A stretch of 38,437 nucleotides of DNA from Symbiotaphrina buchneri (GCA_001599915.1 BCIG01000043.1:1-38437), one strand, 5' to 3'. Positions 1 to 12,198 are shown, counted from the first letter of the stretch. The notes: generated by a model from the sequence alone, not told the origin. Made by a program: numbers and translations.

Positions 1-201
1 ACGCCTTACTCACCTAGTGGCATCAGACCGAGAGGAGAGGTAAGGGGCTGGGCAAGGCAGGTTGGCCCGAAGGTGGTACATTTCGCTGAGTTGAAGCGAT
101 ATGTCTTTGTCCAGGACTATGTGCCTCACAAGGGGAATCGTGGGGAACCTGAGATACGATTCGAGAGAACTGGAGGTAATCATCCTGGACTTGATATTCA
201 A
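1..201 (-). CDS. Possible first exon of a minus-strand gene running off the left edge
   Basis: A minus-strand reading frame opens at 201 and runs 63 codons towards the left edge. It ends at a sequence that reads AG then GTGAGT on the minus strand, a good fungal splice donor, at about position 14. The encoded peptide is mixed, neither low-complexity nor membrane-like, and I recognise no domain in its 63 residues. The open frame plus the donor are the only support. The rest of the gene would lie outside the window. It could equally be chance. Confidence 0.22.
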
Positions 202-1383
202 TGACCAGTCTCTAGTTTTTGACTGATATGTTACTGGATGGTATTGACTGCTTTCTAGACGCAGAGAGCTTTATGAGGGTCATTTCGGGTCTGAGCCGAC
301 CACGATGATCTTCTCTCTTGGATAGGTCTGTCAGAATCTTCGCGGCCGAGGGCAGAGGGAAAGGAAGTACTCATTCAGATGGGCAGCAGAGGCGTGGACT
401 ACAGCACACGTCACTGAGAAGACAAGTTGATCCGCCCAAAGATTACAGTTTACAAAATTTCCACAAGGTTTATTGGTCTATGCTGCTTAAAACCCATTCA
501 TGACCATCAGATATGGAATGCCTAGCAAAGCCTCCAATCATATGAACGACGACAGGAACCGACAGCGACCTGTTGTTTACTCCTGTTTAAGCAGGAGGCT
601 GTAAATTAAGGTTGGAATCGTCTGACCCCTCTCGTGGACACCCCACGTCCGGCTATAGGATTCCCCGCGTTTCATTTCGGGGACCTCCCCTGCCTTTCCG
701 AAGGTTTAGGTTAATGTGAAGCAAAAGGAGTATCCCGCCGATCAAAGAATCACTGTATGTATGGATAAATGTGACGTACAAGCCACTGGAGAGACAACAG
801 TAAAAATTCTCGAGCAATGACATGTTCCCTAATGCAGAAGAATACAGGCAAACAGTAGCCAGCCTAAAAAATCTTGTTATTGGTGGCAAGGCTGAGGAAA
901 AGGTTCCCGTTTGCGAATGATCGCATTCGGTGGACTGCACGAGTTGATTCGGTAGAGACGGAAAGAACCGGAGATGCCCCATATTTAAGACCGGCTGACA
1001 TCACAGTGGAGCTTGCCCCCTTCTGGTGACAACATAGCCGTTCAATCTCTTCAACTTGCGGTCTCAACGTTAAATATTCTTGATCTTTCACTGATCGTCA
1101 CAAATCCATACTTCGACATCGACATTCAATCCACCAAAATTACTACTATATACCCCGTGAAAAGCGTCTCGTCTCTGCGGTTACACGAATCTGTGAGTGC
1201 TTCTCTCTTTCTCGGCGTCGCTGGTTGGTTGCTCTGCCCCACCTCTAGCGTTGTCGCACAAAAGCCCTCCGCCAAGCTCTTCCTTTTCTTCCTCTCGACG
1301 ACCTTCGAAGCAAACACCGTTCAAGCCAACTACAGCATCTTACTGACTCTCCACAAGTCTTCATCTCCTAGAATCTTTACATA
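202..1383. promoter_or_regulatory. Upstream region of the aldolase gene, with pyrimidine-rich leader
   Basis: I see no convincing gene here; the short ORFs on both strands lack family resemblance. From about 1,190 to 1,300 the plus strand is strongly C/T-rich, as is usual before the start of highly expressed glycolytic genes in filamentous fungi. A GTGAGT at about 1,193 and a CTGAC followed by CTAG ending at about 1,371 would make a plausible 5'-UTR intron ending about a dozen bases before the start codon. This is an inference from splice consensus only. Confidence 0.4.
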
Positions 1384-2727
1384 ATGGGTGTCACAGACGT
1401 TCTCAGCCGGAAGAGTGGTGTCATCGTCGGGGATGATGTCCTCAAGGTGGGTTCCGCTACTCCGACGTGGTGCCCATCCAACAAACGAATGGGCTCCCAC
1501 TTGCCGTGGTTGGCAGGATACTGATCATCTTGGAATAGCTCTTCAACTATGCTCAGGAGCACAACTTTGCCATTCCCGCCATCGTAAGTCTTTTCACGTT
1601 TCCCCCTCGTTCGTCATCAATCTAACGAGCCGCCAGAACGTCACCTCCTCATCTACCGTGGTCGCCTCACTAGAAGCTGCCCGGGATAAAAAATCCCCCG
1701 TCATCCTCCAGATGTCTCAGGGAGGTGCAGCCTACTTTGCCGGAAAGGTGGGTACTCACTCGTTGGTTTTGAGAACCAGAAATTGACTCGAGAAGGGCGT
1801 TCCAAATGACAAGCAACAAGCCTCAATTGCCGGTGCTGTCGCCGGTGCTCACTACATCAGATCCGTTGCCCCTTCATACGGTATCCCAGTCGTGCTCCAC
1901 ACCGACCACTGTGCGAAGAAGCTTCTGCCATGGTTGGATGGTATGCTCGAAGAGGATGAGGCTTACTTCAAGCTTCACGGCGAGCCCCTCTTCTCTTCCC
2001 ACATGATCGATCTGTCCGAAGAGGAGAAGGAGTGGAACATTGAGACCACCGCCAAGTACCTGAAGCGGGCTGCCCCAATGAAGCAATGGCTCGAGATGGT
2101 AAGTTAAGACTGCGCATTGCCCGTGCTAGAGCCTCTATCGAGAAATGGCTGCTAATTGGTCAACAGGAAATCGGTATCACCGGTGGCGAGGAGGATGGTG
2201 TGAACAACGAGAACGTTGACAACAACTCGCTTTACACTCAACCCGAAGACATCTACGACATCTACAAGACCTTGTCGGCCATCTCACCCTACTTCTCCAT
2301 CGCCGCTGGTTTCGGTAACGTGCACGGCGTGTACAAGCCCGGAAACGTCAAGCTTCACCCTGAGCTACTGGCCAAGCACCAGAAATATGTCAAGGAAAAG
2401 ATCGGCGCAAAGGAGGACAAGCCCGTTTTCCTCGTCTTCCACGGCGGCTCTGGATCGTCGAAGAAGGAATACACCGATGCCATCAGCTATGGTGTGGTCA
2501 AGGTCAACTTGGACACCGACCTGCAATACGCCTACCTGACCGGTATCCGTGACTACGTCTTGAAGAAGAAGGACTACATCATGAGCCAGGTCGGTAACCC
2601 CGAGGGTGAGGACAAGCCCAACAAGAAGTACTTTGACCCTCGTGTGTGGGTTCGTGAGGGTGAGAAGACCATGTCGGCTCGTGTGCAGGAGGCTCTGGTC
2701 GACTTCAACACTGCTGGTCAATTGTAA
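1384..2727 (+). CDS. fbaA: Class II fructose-bisphosphate aldolase
   Basis: It catalyses the reversible cleavage of fructose-1,6-bisphosphate to dihydroxyacetone phosphate and glyceraldehyde-3-phosphate, a cytosolic step of glycolysis and gluconeogenesis, using a zinc ion. Five exons are inferred: 1384-1446, 1539-1583, 1637-1747, about 1796-2098 and 2167-2727. They give 360 residues, the usual fungal length. Visible active-site features are LHTDHCAKK (catalytic Asp110, zinc ligand His111), GGEED near 180-184 (zinc-site Glu), GFGNVHG (His227), VFHGGSGS (His266) and VNLDTD for phosphate/Schiff-free substrate binding. The start MGVTDVLSRKSGV is the family's usual N-terminus. The third intron's acceptor could be at 1792 or 1795; 1795 restores the family sequence AGKGV. 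Most of the gene's introns lie near the 5' end, common for fungal glycolytic genes. Confidence 0.95.
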
Positions 2728-4339
2728 GACCATGGAAAATTGGGAGACACCCGTCTGGTAATCGACGGTGATGACGATGGGTTCAGAATGCGAGCACGTG
2801 CCACTTTCTGTACATTGATTGTCCGTTGAGTTGGTAGTTGTGGCTAGTCTAAATGAACCAATTCCAAAGAAGAAAATTTGCATCTTGCATGTGATTGTTT
2901 TATGCCGTAAATTGTCGTGAGATTGTCAATTGCTTATTCCTATGGTGCTACATACTGCTATTCACAGGTTTGGGCCCTGGCGGTCGAGCAGCAACCAATT
3001 GACTACCTGCATATTAGGTCATGAAAAATTCAAGAAACACATATGTGATATTATTCACAGGCACTGCTCGAGCTCTAGACCGCCTCATACTACTGAGCAT
3101 CACCCGGAAGCCAGTGGCAACGGACACATGTCAAGATTTGCACGATTGCAATCCGAGCGGACTGGGCGCGCGCCTACCGATACGCGAAGCGCATGGACTT
3201 TCGTTTGGTTGGGCTGGTGGGCCGTGGGCCGTGGTGGGTGACAGGTGAGTTGGGCGGGTTGTGGTGTCGGTGGTTGGAAGGAATGGAGGCTTTGCAGTGG
3301 GAGAAGAAGTTTCTAGTCCGGTTATGACGATGGGGTTGCGAGATGTGGGAAAGAAGCGGGAGTTTGCTGCTGTTCTGATAACTTTCGTGCTTCCTGAGAT
3401 TTGGATTTGGCTGGAGTGAATGCAGGTGAAAAGAATTTGCATAAGCGTGGGATTTACTTATGCGAGGTATCATTGTGAGCAGAGCAGTGACTTCCCAAAG
3501 GATTATTCTTGTCATCATCATTGAGTGATACTATTGTGGAGCAAACATTCTTTTGATACCATGCAGAGCCATTTTTAGAACAGCAAGCCAGGCGAGTCAG
3601 AACACCCGCCAGAAGAAGCCGTGGAATGTAGCGCAAAAGTCCCGTGTATGGCCTGGCGCCCGGTTCTCTCTTCGCCAAGGAGCGCTTGGTCAACTGTCCC
3701 CTCTCACGAGTCTGACCCCCTTATTATTGAAGTAAAGTTGCTGCGTGTCGGGAATATCCGAGGCGGTGATTGGCTGCTAGGGCGCCACCAGGCACCAAGC
3801 TGGGAAAACGGTCAAGTGAAACAAGCAGTTTAGCTTAGCCCAAGCAGTTTGTTAGGCAAAAGATTGCCCAGCCCCGTTCCTTAGTGTTCACGCACCCGCA
3901 TCCCCTTCCCCATTGCTGGACCAAAGGGGGACCAACGAACAGCAGAGGGCCCAGGCGAACGAAACAAGGGCTGGCCCATCATCTACGAGCATCGGTATCA
4001 GATCTGACCGGCCTCTAACACTCCCTGATTTTCCAGAATTCTCTTTGACGCCCTCGTCTTACTCGACTCTCTTGAGCTTCTCTTTGTTTGAACAATCTCG
4101 GTCTTTTTTCTTTCTTGCACTCCTATTGTGCTGCCATTGACGACCAAGGACTTCAGGACGGAAATCCTTCCTATTCAGCTACCACACCCCTGATGATGAT
4201 GGCGTAAACCGCGTCCACCCTTTCAATATACCATCCTCCCCCGCTCGTTTCACCTGGTTTGTTTGAACGGCTTTCCGCAGCGTCGATACCGGCGATACTC
4301 GTACAATATCCTCACTCCCTCGAACGGGTTCAGGTCACG
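2728..4339. other. Intergenic: aldolase 3' region and CSC1 promoter
   Basis: No gene is supported in these 1.6 kb. The right part (about 4,020-4,140) is a C/T-rich tract with a long T-run, typical of a fungal core promoter or leader. A ten-base direct repeat CAAGCAGTTT occurs twice near 3,822 and 3,842. Short ORFs on both strands overlap each other and have no recognisable domains. Confidence 0.5.
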
Positions 4340-7300
4340 ATGGCCGAGGGAACTTCAATCGTTAACATGCATCTTACGCCTACTCGGACACTCTCTGCGC
4401 GGGAAACGTCGGGAACCAGTGGTATTGATCAATTTCTCAATCTAATCCAGAATCCTTTCAAGAGTACTGTATGTAGGACCTTGTCGGCGACTTCACCCCC
4501 TGATTCCAAGCTCACAACTCGTTGCAGTTTACAGAAAATGCCTTTTACGCCTCATTGGCTACCTCGCTCGCTGTTACGGCCCTCATCGCTCTTTTATTCT
4601 CCTTCCTCCGGCCATACAATAATATCGTCTACGCTCCAAAGGTCAAGCACGCCGATTCCAAACATGCCCCTCCCCCGGTGGGAAAAGGCGTGTTCGCCTG
4701 GGTGGTGCCGCTCATGAAGACAAAGGAAGCCGATCTAGTCGAGAAGGCCGGACTCGATGCGACGGTCTTCCTTCGGTTTACCCGCATGTGTCGAAACCTT
4801 TTCCTCGTCATGGGCGTGATTGGATGTGGCGTGATAATACCGATCAATGTCATGGGCAGCACGAAAATGAGTAACCAGGGAGCCTTTTACCTCATGACAC
4901 CACTCTATGTCTGGGGAGATGTCCTTTGGGGTCACGTTGCTTGTTCGTGGGCCTTTACGGTTCTCACCTACTATTCCTTATGGTACAATTACAAGGCCGT
5001 GACAAGATTGAGACGCCAGTATTTCGAAAGTCCCGAGTACCAGAAAAGCTTACATGCTAGGACACTTCTGGTAAGAGAAGATTGCAATCTCTAAAGGAAG
5101 AACATAGCTGACGTATGGATAGTTGACGGACATACCATCTTCGAAACGAAACGATGAAGGTATTCTCGACATCATGTACACTGCCGCTCCTGCAGGAACA
5201 AGCCTTCCAAGTTGTGCCATTGGGCGAAACGTGAAGGAACTTCCCATCTTGATCAAAGAGCACGACGAGACGGTGAAGCAATTGGAGTCTTACCTTGCAA
5301 AATACCTCAAGAACCCAAACAATCTTCCGACCAAGAGGCCCATGTGCCGCGTGTCAAAGTACGATACTCATTACAAGCGTGGCGAGAAACGGGATGCTAT
5401 CGACTACTTGACAGGCCGGATCAGGGATCTGCAACTGCGTATCAAAGAGGTCAGGGATTCGATTGATAAGAGGAACGCCATGCCCTACGGATTTGCCAGT
5501 TATGAAGGCATATCAGAGGCTCACAATATCGCTTATAATGTTCGCAACAAACATCCTCAAGGCACGACCGTTCGACTGGCTCCAAGACCGAATGACATCA
5601 TATGGGACAATCTCCCCCTCTCCAAAGCGGCCAGGAAGTGGAAGAGATTCACGGCTGATCTCTGGGTTGCTCTTCTGACTGTGCTTTATATCGCACCCAA
5701 CGCTATGATCTCCATCTTCCTTTCGGATCTGTCGAATCTTGGTCTCGTATGGCCGGCCTTCCAGACACAACTCGAAGCGCATCCGACATTGTGGGCTGTA
5801 GTACAGGGTGTTGCTTCTCCCGCCTTGACTTCTATCATCTACCTACTCCTTCCGATCTTCTTCCGCCGACTTTCCATAAGATCGGGAGATGTTACAAAGA
5901 CTTCCCGGGAGAAACACGTCACACACAAGCTTTATGCATTCTTCGTCTTCAACAACTTGATTGTCTTCTCCTTGTTCTCTGCTGTATGGCAATATGTTAC
6001 CGCTGTCATTAATGCCCGCCAGGAAAACGAGACCATCATCCATGCCATCAAGGACGGTCAGATCTTCGTCAAGGTCATGACATCTCTGTGTACCGTTTCT
6101 CCTTTCTGGGTGACATGGCTTCTTCAGAGAAACCTTGGAGCAGCGGCAGATCTTGCGCAGATGTGGACTCTCCTCTGGACCTCTTTCGCCAAGCATCTTA
6201 TGAGTCCTACACCCCGTCAATTGATCGAGTGGACTGCACCTATGGCTTTTGATTACGCCAGCTATTACAACTATGTAGGTACCCTCAAAGCTATCCAGAA
6301 GACAGACGCTGACTTGTGATAGTTCTTGTTCTATGTCACAGTAGCTTTATGCTTTGCTACATTGCAACCTCTTGTATTACCAGTTACGGCGCTTTACTTT
6401 GGTATTGATGCATGGCTGAAAAAGTACTTGTTGATGTAAGTATCTATCCCTTGGAAAGCTCAGACATACGCTAATCTTCGATGCAGGTACGTTTTTATCA
6501 CCAAAACCGAATCTGGAGGGAGCTTTTGGAGAATTGTCTTCAACCGTATGCTCTTTGCTACGGTGCTGTCAAACTGTATCGTTGCTTTGATTCTCCTCGC
6601 TCGGGGGTCATGGGCTATGGTCATTGCCATGGCGCCTCTGCCGATTGTCACCCTGTGCTTCAAGTTCATGTGCAGTCGCCTGTATGACGATCAAATCAAG
6701 TATTACAGCAAGTCGACCTTGAAGGATCCAGAGGCTCTTCCAGACAAGAAGCATCAACAACGGAATGACCGGCTTCGACGACGTTTCGGGCATCCGGCGT
6801 TGTACAAGCCTCTCATCACACCCATGGTGCACAAGAAAGCTCAGCATATCCTCGAGAGTCTGATAGGCGATCGTCTTGATCCGGGGATTGCCGTTTCCAA
6901 TGCTGGCTACAGCGATATCCACCTCGATCCAATGTCAGAGCAACAACCCGGCAAGAAATCCGTCAAGGTGGAAGGCCCCAACCATGCACCTTTTGAGCTT
7001 GTCGACGAAAACCACCTAGATTTCGAGTACTTTAAGAATCGCTCCGATTTCCGGGAAGAGGGCGGTGAAATTTATGGTCGACCATTTGATATGATGACGG
7101 ATCGACCTGATACTCCAAGCACTTTTGCAGGAGGTCGTGGATCACCAGGAACATCCCGATCGACCTCGCCGGCACCGAGCGCCTTCTCTCGCCGTCCAAC
7201 CTTCCCCATGGTTGCCGACAATGCTTACCGACCTCCTACAGCAATGTCCAACAGGAACCAATACCAACCTTACCGATCTCTGACCCCTCAAGCCCAACGG

Positions 7301-7633
7301 CAACAGCACCCGCTCGCTGACTCCAGGGATCTCAGTGCTCCTAGCCTCTACCAGCATGATAACGGCAGTGCATCCCGTCTCCTAAATTCTGGGGCGCCGA
7401 TGGGTGTCAATGCAGGCTCCCGCGAGCCCAGCCTCGAGCGAACCGTCAGCTATGAGCAACATCCTTACGGTGGCGATGCAGGCTATGGGAACCCATACCC
7501 ACCACTGCATCAACCCATAGCAGGGCGACCCGGTCACGCCCCTTGGGGTGGAGCACCAGGCTATGGCAACGTACCGCAGGATCCCATGGACGAATCGCAC
7601 GGGAGTTATGACTATTACCGCGGTCGTCGGTAG
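4340..7633 (+). CDS. CSC1/OSCA/TMEM63-family calcium-permeable channel-like protein (DUF221)
   Basis: A multi-pass membrane protein of the family of yeast Csc1, Rsn1 and Phm7, which in characterised members form osmosensitive or mechanosensitive cation channels. Five exons are inferred: 4340-4468, 4528-5070, 5123-6274, 6323-6435 and 6487-7633, giving 1,027 residues with all junctions in frame. Domains in order: a first membrane helix (about 47-67) and two more near 140 and 190 (RSN1_TM region); a soluble loop with KRPMCRVS and the charged stretch before it (PHM7_cyt region, about 250-380); then about seven hydrophobic segments from 415 to 720 (RSN1_7TM region). The last 300 residues are Pro/Ser/Gly/Tyr-rich and look disordered, as in Rsn1/Phm7-type fungal members. 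The start is the first ATG giving this frame after the pyrimidine-rich leader. Which paralogue type it is cannot be settled by eye. Confidence 0.92.
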
Positions 7634-8070
7634 ATGAGATATTTCATGATCTGCTAATTGGAGGCGCATTGCATTCAGGAATGTCGAGGTTTGGATGGAG
7701 CGGATGGGATATTGCATTGACCGGCACGGAGTTGGGGAATGGAATGCCTTTCCCATGAGGGTTCAAGGATATCAACATTACTACATTACAACTTTTCTAG
7801 AGCTTTCCGCTTCAATGCGATGGGCTTTGAAAATTTTGGTGCGCTTCTTCTGCTGGCGGGAGAGTGTGAACCTCGTTGGAAGGACGATTTGGCCAGCAAA
7901 AATTGAGCAGACGGAAGTTGTCTGTTGTGCGGCTGTACATGGACAGAGCATTTGAACAGCACATTAGATCGAAATACCCTTGCATGAAGATTGTTTTTGG
8001 AAGCTTCTATCTGCCCCTCTTATGTGACCTTGATGCTGCTATACCAGATTGACTGCCATGATGTCTTTTC
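7634..8070. other. Shared 3' region between convergent genes
   Basis: The channel gene (plus) and the bL9m gene (minus) end towards each other across 437 bases. I see no gene or repeat here, only the expected terminator/polyadenylation sequence for both. Confidence 0.5.
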
Positions 8071-9029
8071 TCATTTCTCTTCTGCCTCGACCTTTACGAC
8101 TCTCTTCACCCCTTGCCTTGCACCCCTTATCGTAATCTCGACCTCAAACTCGCCCAATGTCTTCACCCGATCGACAGCGTCCGACCCAGAGCCATCCCCG
8201 TCGATATGGTCAACGCCAATGAACCGAACTTCATCGTGGCCCAGGACCACACGCTTTCCCTCTTCGTTGGCCGCAAGGATATCCTTGACCATCGCCGCGA
8301 CGTCGGCCGTTGTAACACTGCCGTAGATGGGTGTACCGGACTCTGCTGTGTTTGAAGAATTGCTGGGTGAAGAGCCGAGGAAGGCGGCGGACAGTTCGGA
8401 CGCGGCGCTGTGGATTGCGCCTGTGCGTGGTGGGGGAGTAGGAGGAGCAGCAGGTGTAGAGGGTGCGATGGGTTGGCGGTGGAAGATAAGTTCCGGTGGG
8501 AGAAGGGTGCTGAGGAGGGTATTTGCTTGTTGGGGCTGGAAAAGCGTATGTTAGTCGATCATTCCAGAGTCCGAATAGAGCCAGCACTTACACTCAATAA
8601 AGCCTCTTTCACATCAACCTCTACCCTCTCGTGCTCTCCGAATATCCCCGCATCAACACCGCTGCCAATGCCCACTCCAGACCCAACCCCACCGCTCTGT
8701 CTCGGCCTGAACATGAAATCCCGCTCCACCGGCGCCGTCGAGTCCTTGAGCTCGGCGAAGGTCATATACTCCGCCATGCGGCGGGGGTAGAACTCATTGC
8801 GCATACGCCCCGCCGTGACGGGCACGATGGATCCCTTTCGCTCGAAGCGTGGCACGTCCTTGAGTAGCCGCACGGTCACGGTGTCGCTGATGGCCTGCTT
8901 TTTCTTGCCCCGTGTTTGCTGCCGCAGGGAAGAGGGTAATGCGGTGTCTTTGGTGCTGGCTCGGAGGATGTGTCGAATGCAGGATGTGCAGTAGGGGGCT
9001 TGGAAGGGCGAGAGGCGTGCGGTCGCCAT
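8071..9029 (-). CDS. MRPL50: Mitochondrial large-subunit ribosomal protein bL9m (MRPL50-like)
   Basis: A component of the mitochondrial large ribosomal subunit, in the matrix. Two exons are inferred on the minus strand: 9029-8592 and 8535-8071, with a 56-nt intron (GTAAGT donor, CTAAC branch, CAG acceptor). The product is 300 residues. The N-terminus is Arg/Ser-rich without acidic residues, as expected of a mitochondrial presequence, and contains a CTSCIRH motif. Residues about 50-95 match the bacterial L9 N-terminal RNA-binding domain, with VRLLKDVPRFERKGSIVPV followed by GRMRNEFYPRRMA. The Pro/Ser-rich middle and the C-terminal part beyond residue 200 are much less conserved than in bacteria, as in other fungal members. 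The gene is divergent from the Ubp16-like gene, sharing about 500 bp of upstream sequence. Confidence 0.88.
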
Positions 9030-9535
9030 GTTGCGGCAATGGGAAGAGGGATTGGGAGGCCTGGAGCTGCGAGGAGCTCTACTACTCTCCTGAGTGAGAA
9101 TTGAAGGTTTGGTGTCTGGAGATTTGTACGGCGAGGGAAGAGGAGTAGTTGTGCAGTCACGTGGAGAGAGTATGGAAAGCGGGAGAGGACAGTGGTGAAA
9201 GGAATATCCGCAGACAGCCGTAAGCCGACTCGCCGAAATTTGGAATAAATCATCCGAATTACCCCACCACGATTGTGGCCGCCTAACTATTCCGTCTGCC
9301 TGGAGCGACGTCCACTGAGGGCAGAATTGGCTGCCTTGCATTTTGGATACACTGTTTATCCACAGCGGGCATTCCGGATCCTCCGGGCTGGAAAGACTCT
9401 TGAACGTTGGTGGAACTCGACATATTATGCTCCGTTCACGAAGACGATAATAACGCCGGGAAACTCCAAGAAGAGAAGGGTCTCACAGGCATTGAGCTAC
9501 ATGGACTCTGCTAGGATCGTCATCGACCCGTCAGT
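9030..9535. promoter_or_regulatory. Bidirectional promoter region, bL9m / Ubp16-like
   Basis: Start codons of the minus-strand bL9m gene and the plus-strand deubiquitinase gene face away from each other across 506 bases, so both promoters must lie here. Both proteins are probably mitochondrial. No operator-like motif stands out. Confidence 0.6.
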
Positions 9536-11443
9536 ATGCCCGATAAGCCGCTCACCATCGCCACCTACGCCGCCGGCGCATCTCTGGCCGCCATAACGCT
9601 CGTCTACGTCTTCGGGCCGACCTTCTTCATCGACGGCGACGAGTCCACCTCGTCCAGCAGTACCCGTAAGAAAGGCATCGTCGGGCTCATCAACCCAGCC
9701 AATGACTGTTTCATTAATTCCGTTCTGCAAGCGCTCGCGGGCCTGGGCGACTTGCGCGTCTACCTGATCCGCGAACTCCACCGCCGCAGCTTGGATGATT
9801 TGGAGTCGTATATAGCTCGCCAGGAGTATGGCCCGGAAGTTAAAGCCATTGAGCGTTTCAAGCGTGAAGGACTACAGAGAGGATATGTGACGCAGGCTCT
9901 GAAGGATATATTAGACGCCTTGAATGAACGGCCGATTTATAAGAAAACAATCAGCGCGAGGGGATTCTTGGATGCAGTGGAGCATGCCTTTCAGACACGG
10001 ATTAGTCGCCAGCAGCAGGATGCTCAGGAGTTCTTGCAGGTGGTGACGGAGAGGTTGTGTGATGAATACCATGCGAGAAGGAAGCTGCAGAAGGCCATCC
10101 AGGAAGAAGCACCTGTCGAAAATGCTGGTGTCATTCCGGCCACCGATCAAGCAATCGAACAAGCCAAAGCAGCATCAGAAGTCAGTCACGTCGAAGATAC
10201 TACTGTTGTGGACACCAACAAGGCAGATCCAGGGCAGGATTTGTCGGAAGACGAGGGCTTTCCGCTTGAGGGACGTTTGGAATCACAGATTGAATGTCTC
10301 ACCTGCCACTTCAAGCCCAAACCTAGCGTATCATCTTTCGTCACCCTGACCCTGCATGTTCCAGTTCAGAACAACACAACATTGGACAAATGCTTCGACG
10401 GGCTATTCAAAGTCGAACATATCGATGATTTCAAATGCGACAAATGCAGGCTTGAACATGCCTTGGAAGTGAAAAGGCAACAGCTGTCACAAGCAAAGGA
10501 AGAGCAAGAAACGAGGCAGTTGCAGGATGATATATCGAAGCTTGAACAAGCTATAGCAGAAGATCCTGAAAAGGAACCGAAGGATGTCCAATTACCCGAC
10601 ATCAAGACGGCCCCGAAGCGTCGCATAGCGAGACATACAAGAATTGTTTCCTTTCCCAAGATCATGGCCATACATCTGTCACGTTCCATCTACGATCCGA
10701 GAAGTCAGACCACGAAGAATGCCGCAAAGGTCGCATTCCCCGAAACGCTTCCGCTCGGCGGCATCATGGACCGTAAGAACTACCGACTCCTGGGAGTTGT
10801 CACGCATAAAGGAAGTCATCATAGTGGCCATTATGAAACATTCAGACGGCAAAACCTCTATCCGGCTTTCTCAACTCCGCATACGCTGAGAACGAACCAT
10901 TCCACCGCCACATCGACTGTTACTAGCGGTTACTCGACGCCTGTCCGGAATCCATCCAGACCTACGCCTCCTTCCATTTCTGTCACGACCGTGGCAAGTG
11001 GGAGCACTTCCTCTTCTCGCCGCAAGCCAGGACTCTCCGACTCACCTTCTACCTCCTCACCCTCTTACTCGTCGTCCTCTCTCTCCCTGGGCTCCCCCGC
11101 AATGACTTCCGAACGGGCTTCGACTGACATACCACGGTCGTCTCCTCGGATTCCTTCCTCTAGAGACGCCGACTCGTCCAGCCTCAAGTCTAGCAAGACA
11201 TCACATTCGAACATCCTCTCCAAATCGCAATCTCGCTCTGCGGCGTCCCTCAAAGAAGCCACGGCGTCTCTGAAAGATGCGGCCCGGGGCATGAAGAGGA
11301 AGGGCAAAGGTGACATGAGTAACCGGTGGTGGAGGATCAGTGATGAGAAGATCAAGGAGAGCAAGACTAGTGAGGTGCTGGGGATGCAGAAGGAGGTTTA
11401 TTTGCTGTTTTATGAGATGGAGAGGGAGAGGGGAGGCCCTTGA
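9536..11443 (+). CDS. UBP16: Ubiquitin carboxyl-terminal hydrolase, membrane-anchored Ubp16/USP30 type
   Basis: A USP-family cysteine protease that removes ubiquitin from proteins. A single exon encodes 635 residues. Residues about 8-28 form a hydrophobic N-terminal anchor; yeast Ubp16 and animal USP30 have the same layout and sit on the mitochondrial outer membrane. The Cys box is GLINPANDCFINS with the nucleophile at Cys58; the usual Thr before Cys is Asp here, as I recall for Ubp16. QQDAQEF lies near 160, CLTC and CDKC pairs near 262 and 302 form the USP zinc-binding site, and the His box HHSGHYETF has the catalytic His near 432. WWRISDEKI near 600 carries the usual Asp after the box. Ser-rich low-complexity sequence (about 455-580) is inserted between the His box and the final segment. 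There is a coiled-coil-like Glu/Gln-rich stretch at 310-350. Confidence 0.9.
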   Translation: MPDKPLTIATYAAGASLAAITLVYVFGPTFFIDGDESTSSSSTRKKGIVGLINPANDCFINSVLQALAGLGDLRVYLIRELHRRSLDDLESYIARQEYGPEVKAIERFKREGLQRGYVTQALKDILDALNERPIYKKTISARGFLDAVEHAFQTRISRQQQDAQEFLQVVTERLCDEYHARRKLQKAIQEEAPVENAGVIPATDQAIEQAKAASEVSHVEDTTVVDTNKADPGQDLSEDEGFPLEGRLESQIECLTCHFKPKPSVSSFVTLTLHVPVQNNTTLDKCFDGLFKVEHIDDFKCDKCRLEHALEVKRQQLSQAKEEQETRQLQDDISKLEQAIAEDPEKEPKDVQLPDIKTAPKRRIARHTRIVSFPKIMAIHLSRSIYDPRSQTTKNAAKVAFPETLPLGGIMDRKNYRLLGVVTHKGSHHSGHYETFRRQNLYPAFSTPHTLRTNHSTATSTVTSGYSTPVRNPSRPTPPSISVTTVASGSTSSSRRKPGLSDSPSTSSPSYSSSSLSLGSPAMTSERASTDIPRSSPRIPSSRDADSSSLKSSKTSHSNILSKSQSRSAASLKEATASLKDAARGMKRKGKGDMSNRWWRISDEKIKESKTSEVLGMQKEVYLLFYEMERERGGP

Positions 11444-12198
11444 TTATGAGATGGCCTACCGAGGAAGATAGACTTGTATAGAGTCTCCTGCTTTTCTTTC
11501 CTGGATATATGGCATCTCGCTTTTGGCGTATGGGCTTTTGGTTGCATTGGGACGCATTGGGTACATGGGCATAGCACAAAAGATGGAGACGCAAGGGTCG
11601 GTAGGGATCCGCCGTTATCCACAAAACGCAGACGTGCACAATCCGACCTTGTCGACTACGGCCACCGTGTCACCGTACCGAATTGAATCAAATACTGCTG
11701 AAAGAAAATATCCGATCTGACACCGCCCCTCAAAAAAGATCAGAACCGATGTATGAAGCTATCAAGACGTCTTTTTTCGATCTCCCGCTGTGCCGCCAAG
11801 GCCCACGCCCAGCAGGCCGGCACGCTAACGCAGGAGAGCTCTTTCGTTCTCGGTTGCGGCCCGCCGATCGATCGCGTCGCAGCAGGAACAACTTGCATGA
11901 CGCCATACCGCATACGGCCGAGCTGTGCATGCCAAGCCTGGGGAACACAGGGTCATGATGTCGTTGGATTCCTTGTGACGACGCTTGGTTACTGCGTCGT
12001 GCGCGGAAGGGTGGATTATTTGAAAGCACATCATGCGACAGAGGCAGAGCCATTGAACACTTCAGGGCACGGCAGGCAATATTACATCGCACGTCTTTTT
12101 GCCGGCAAATTTCGTAGATAAGCTCTGCGACCGCTTTATGGGCGACTCAAGCTTCAGCAATCGTAACGACATCTGGATCTTTCTGAGAATAGCAAGTC
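11444..12198. other. Intergenic region upstream of the Hva1_TUDOR gene
   Basis: No gene is supported in these 755 bases. A 122-codon plus-strand ORF (11,753-12,121) and an overlapping 120-codon minus-strand ORF are open at once in a GC-rich stretch, which argues that neither is real. Promoter and leader of the following small gene must lie in the right part. Confidence 0.45.

Noticed and set aside
11730-12121. Overlapping 120-codon ORFs on both strands upstream of the Hva1_TUDOR gene
   Set aside because: Both strands are open at once in GC-rich DNA, neither shows a domain, and the region is the expected promoter and leader.
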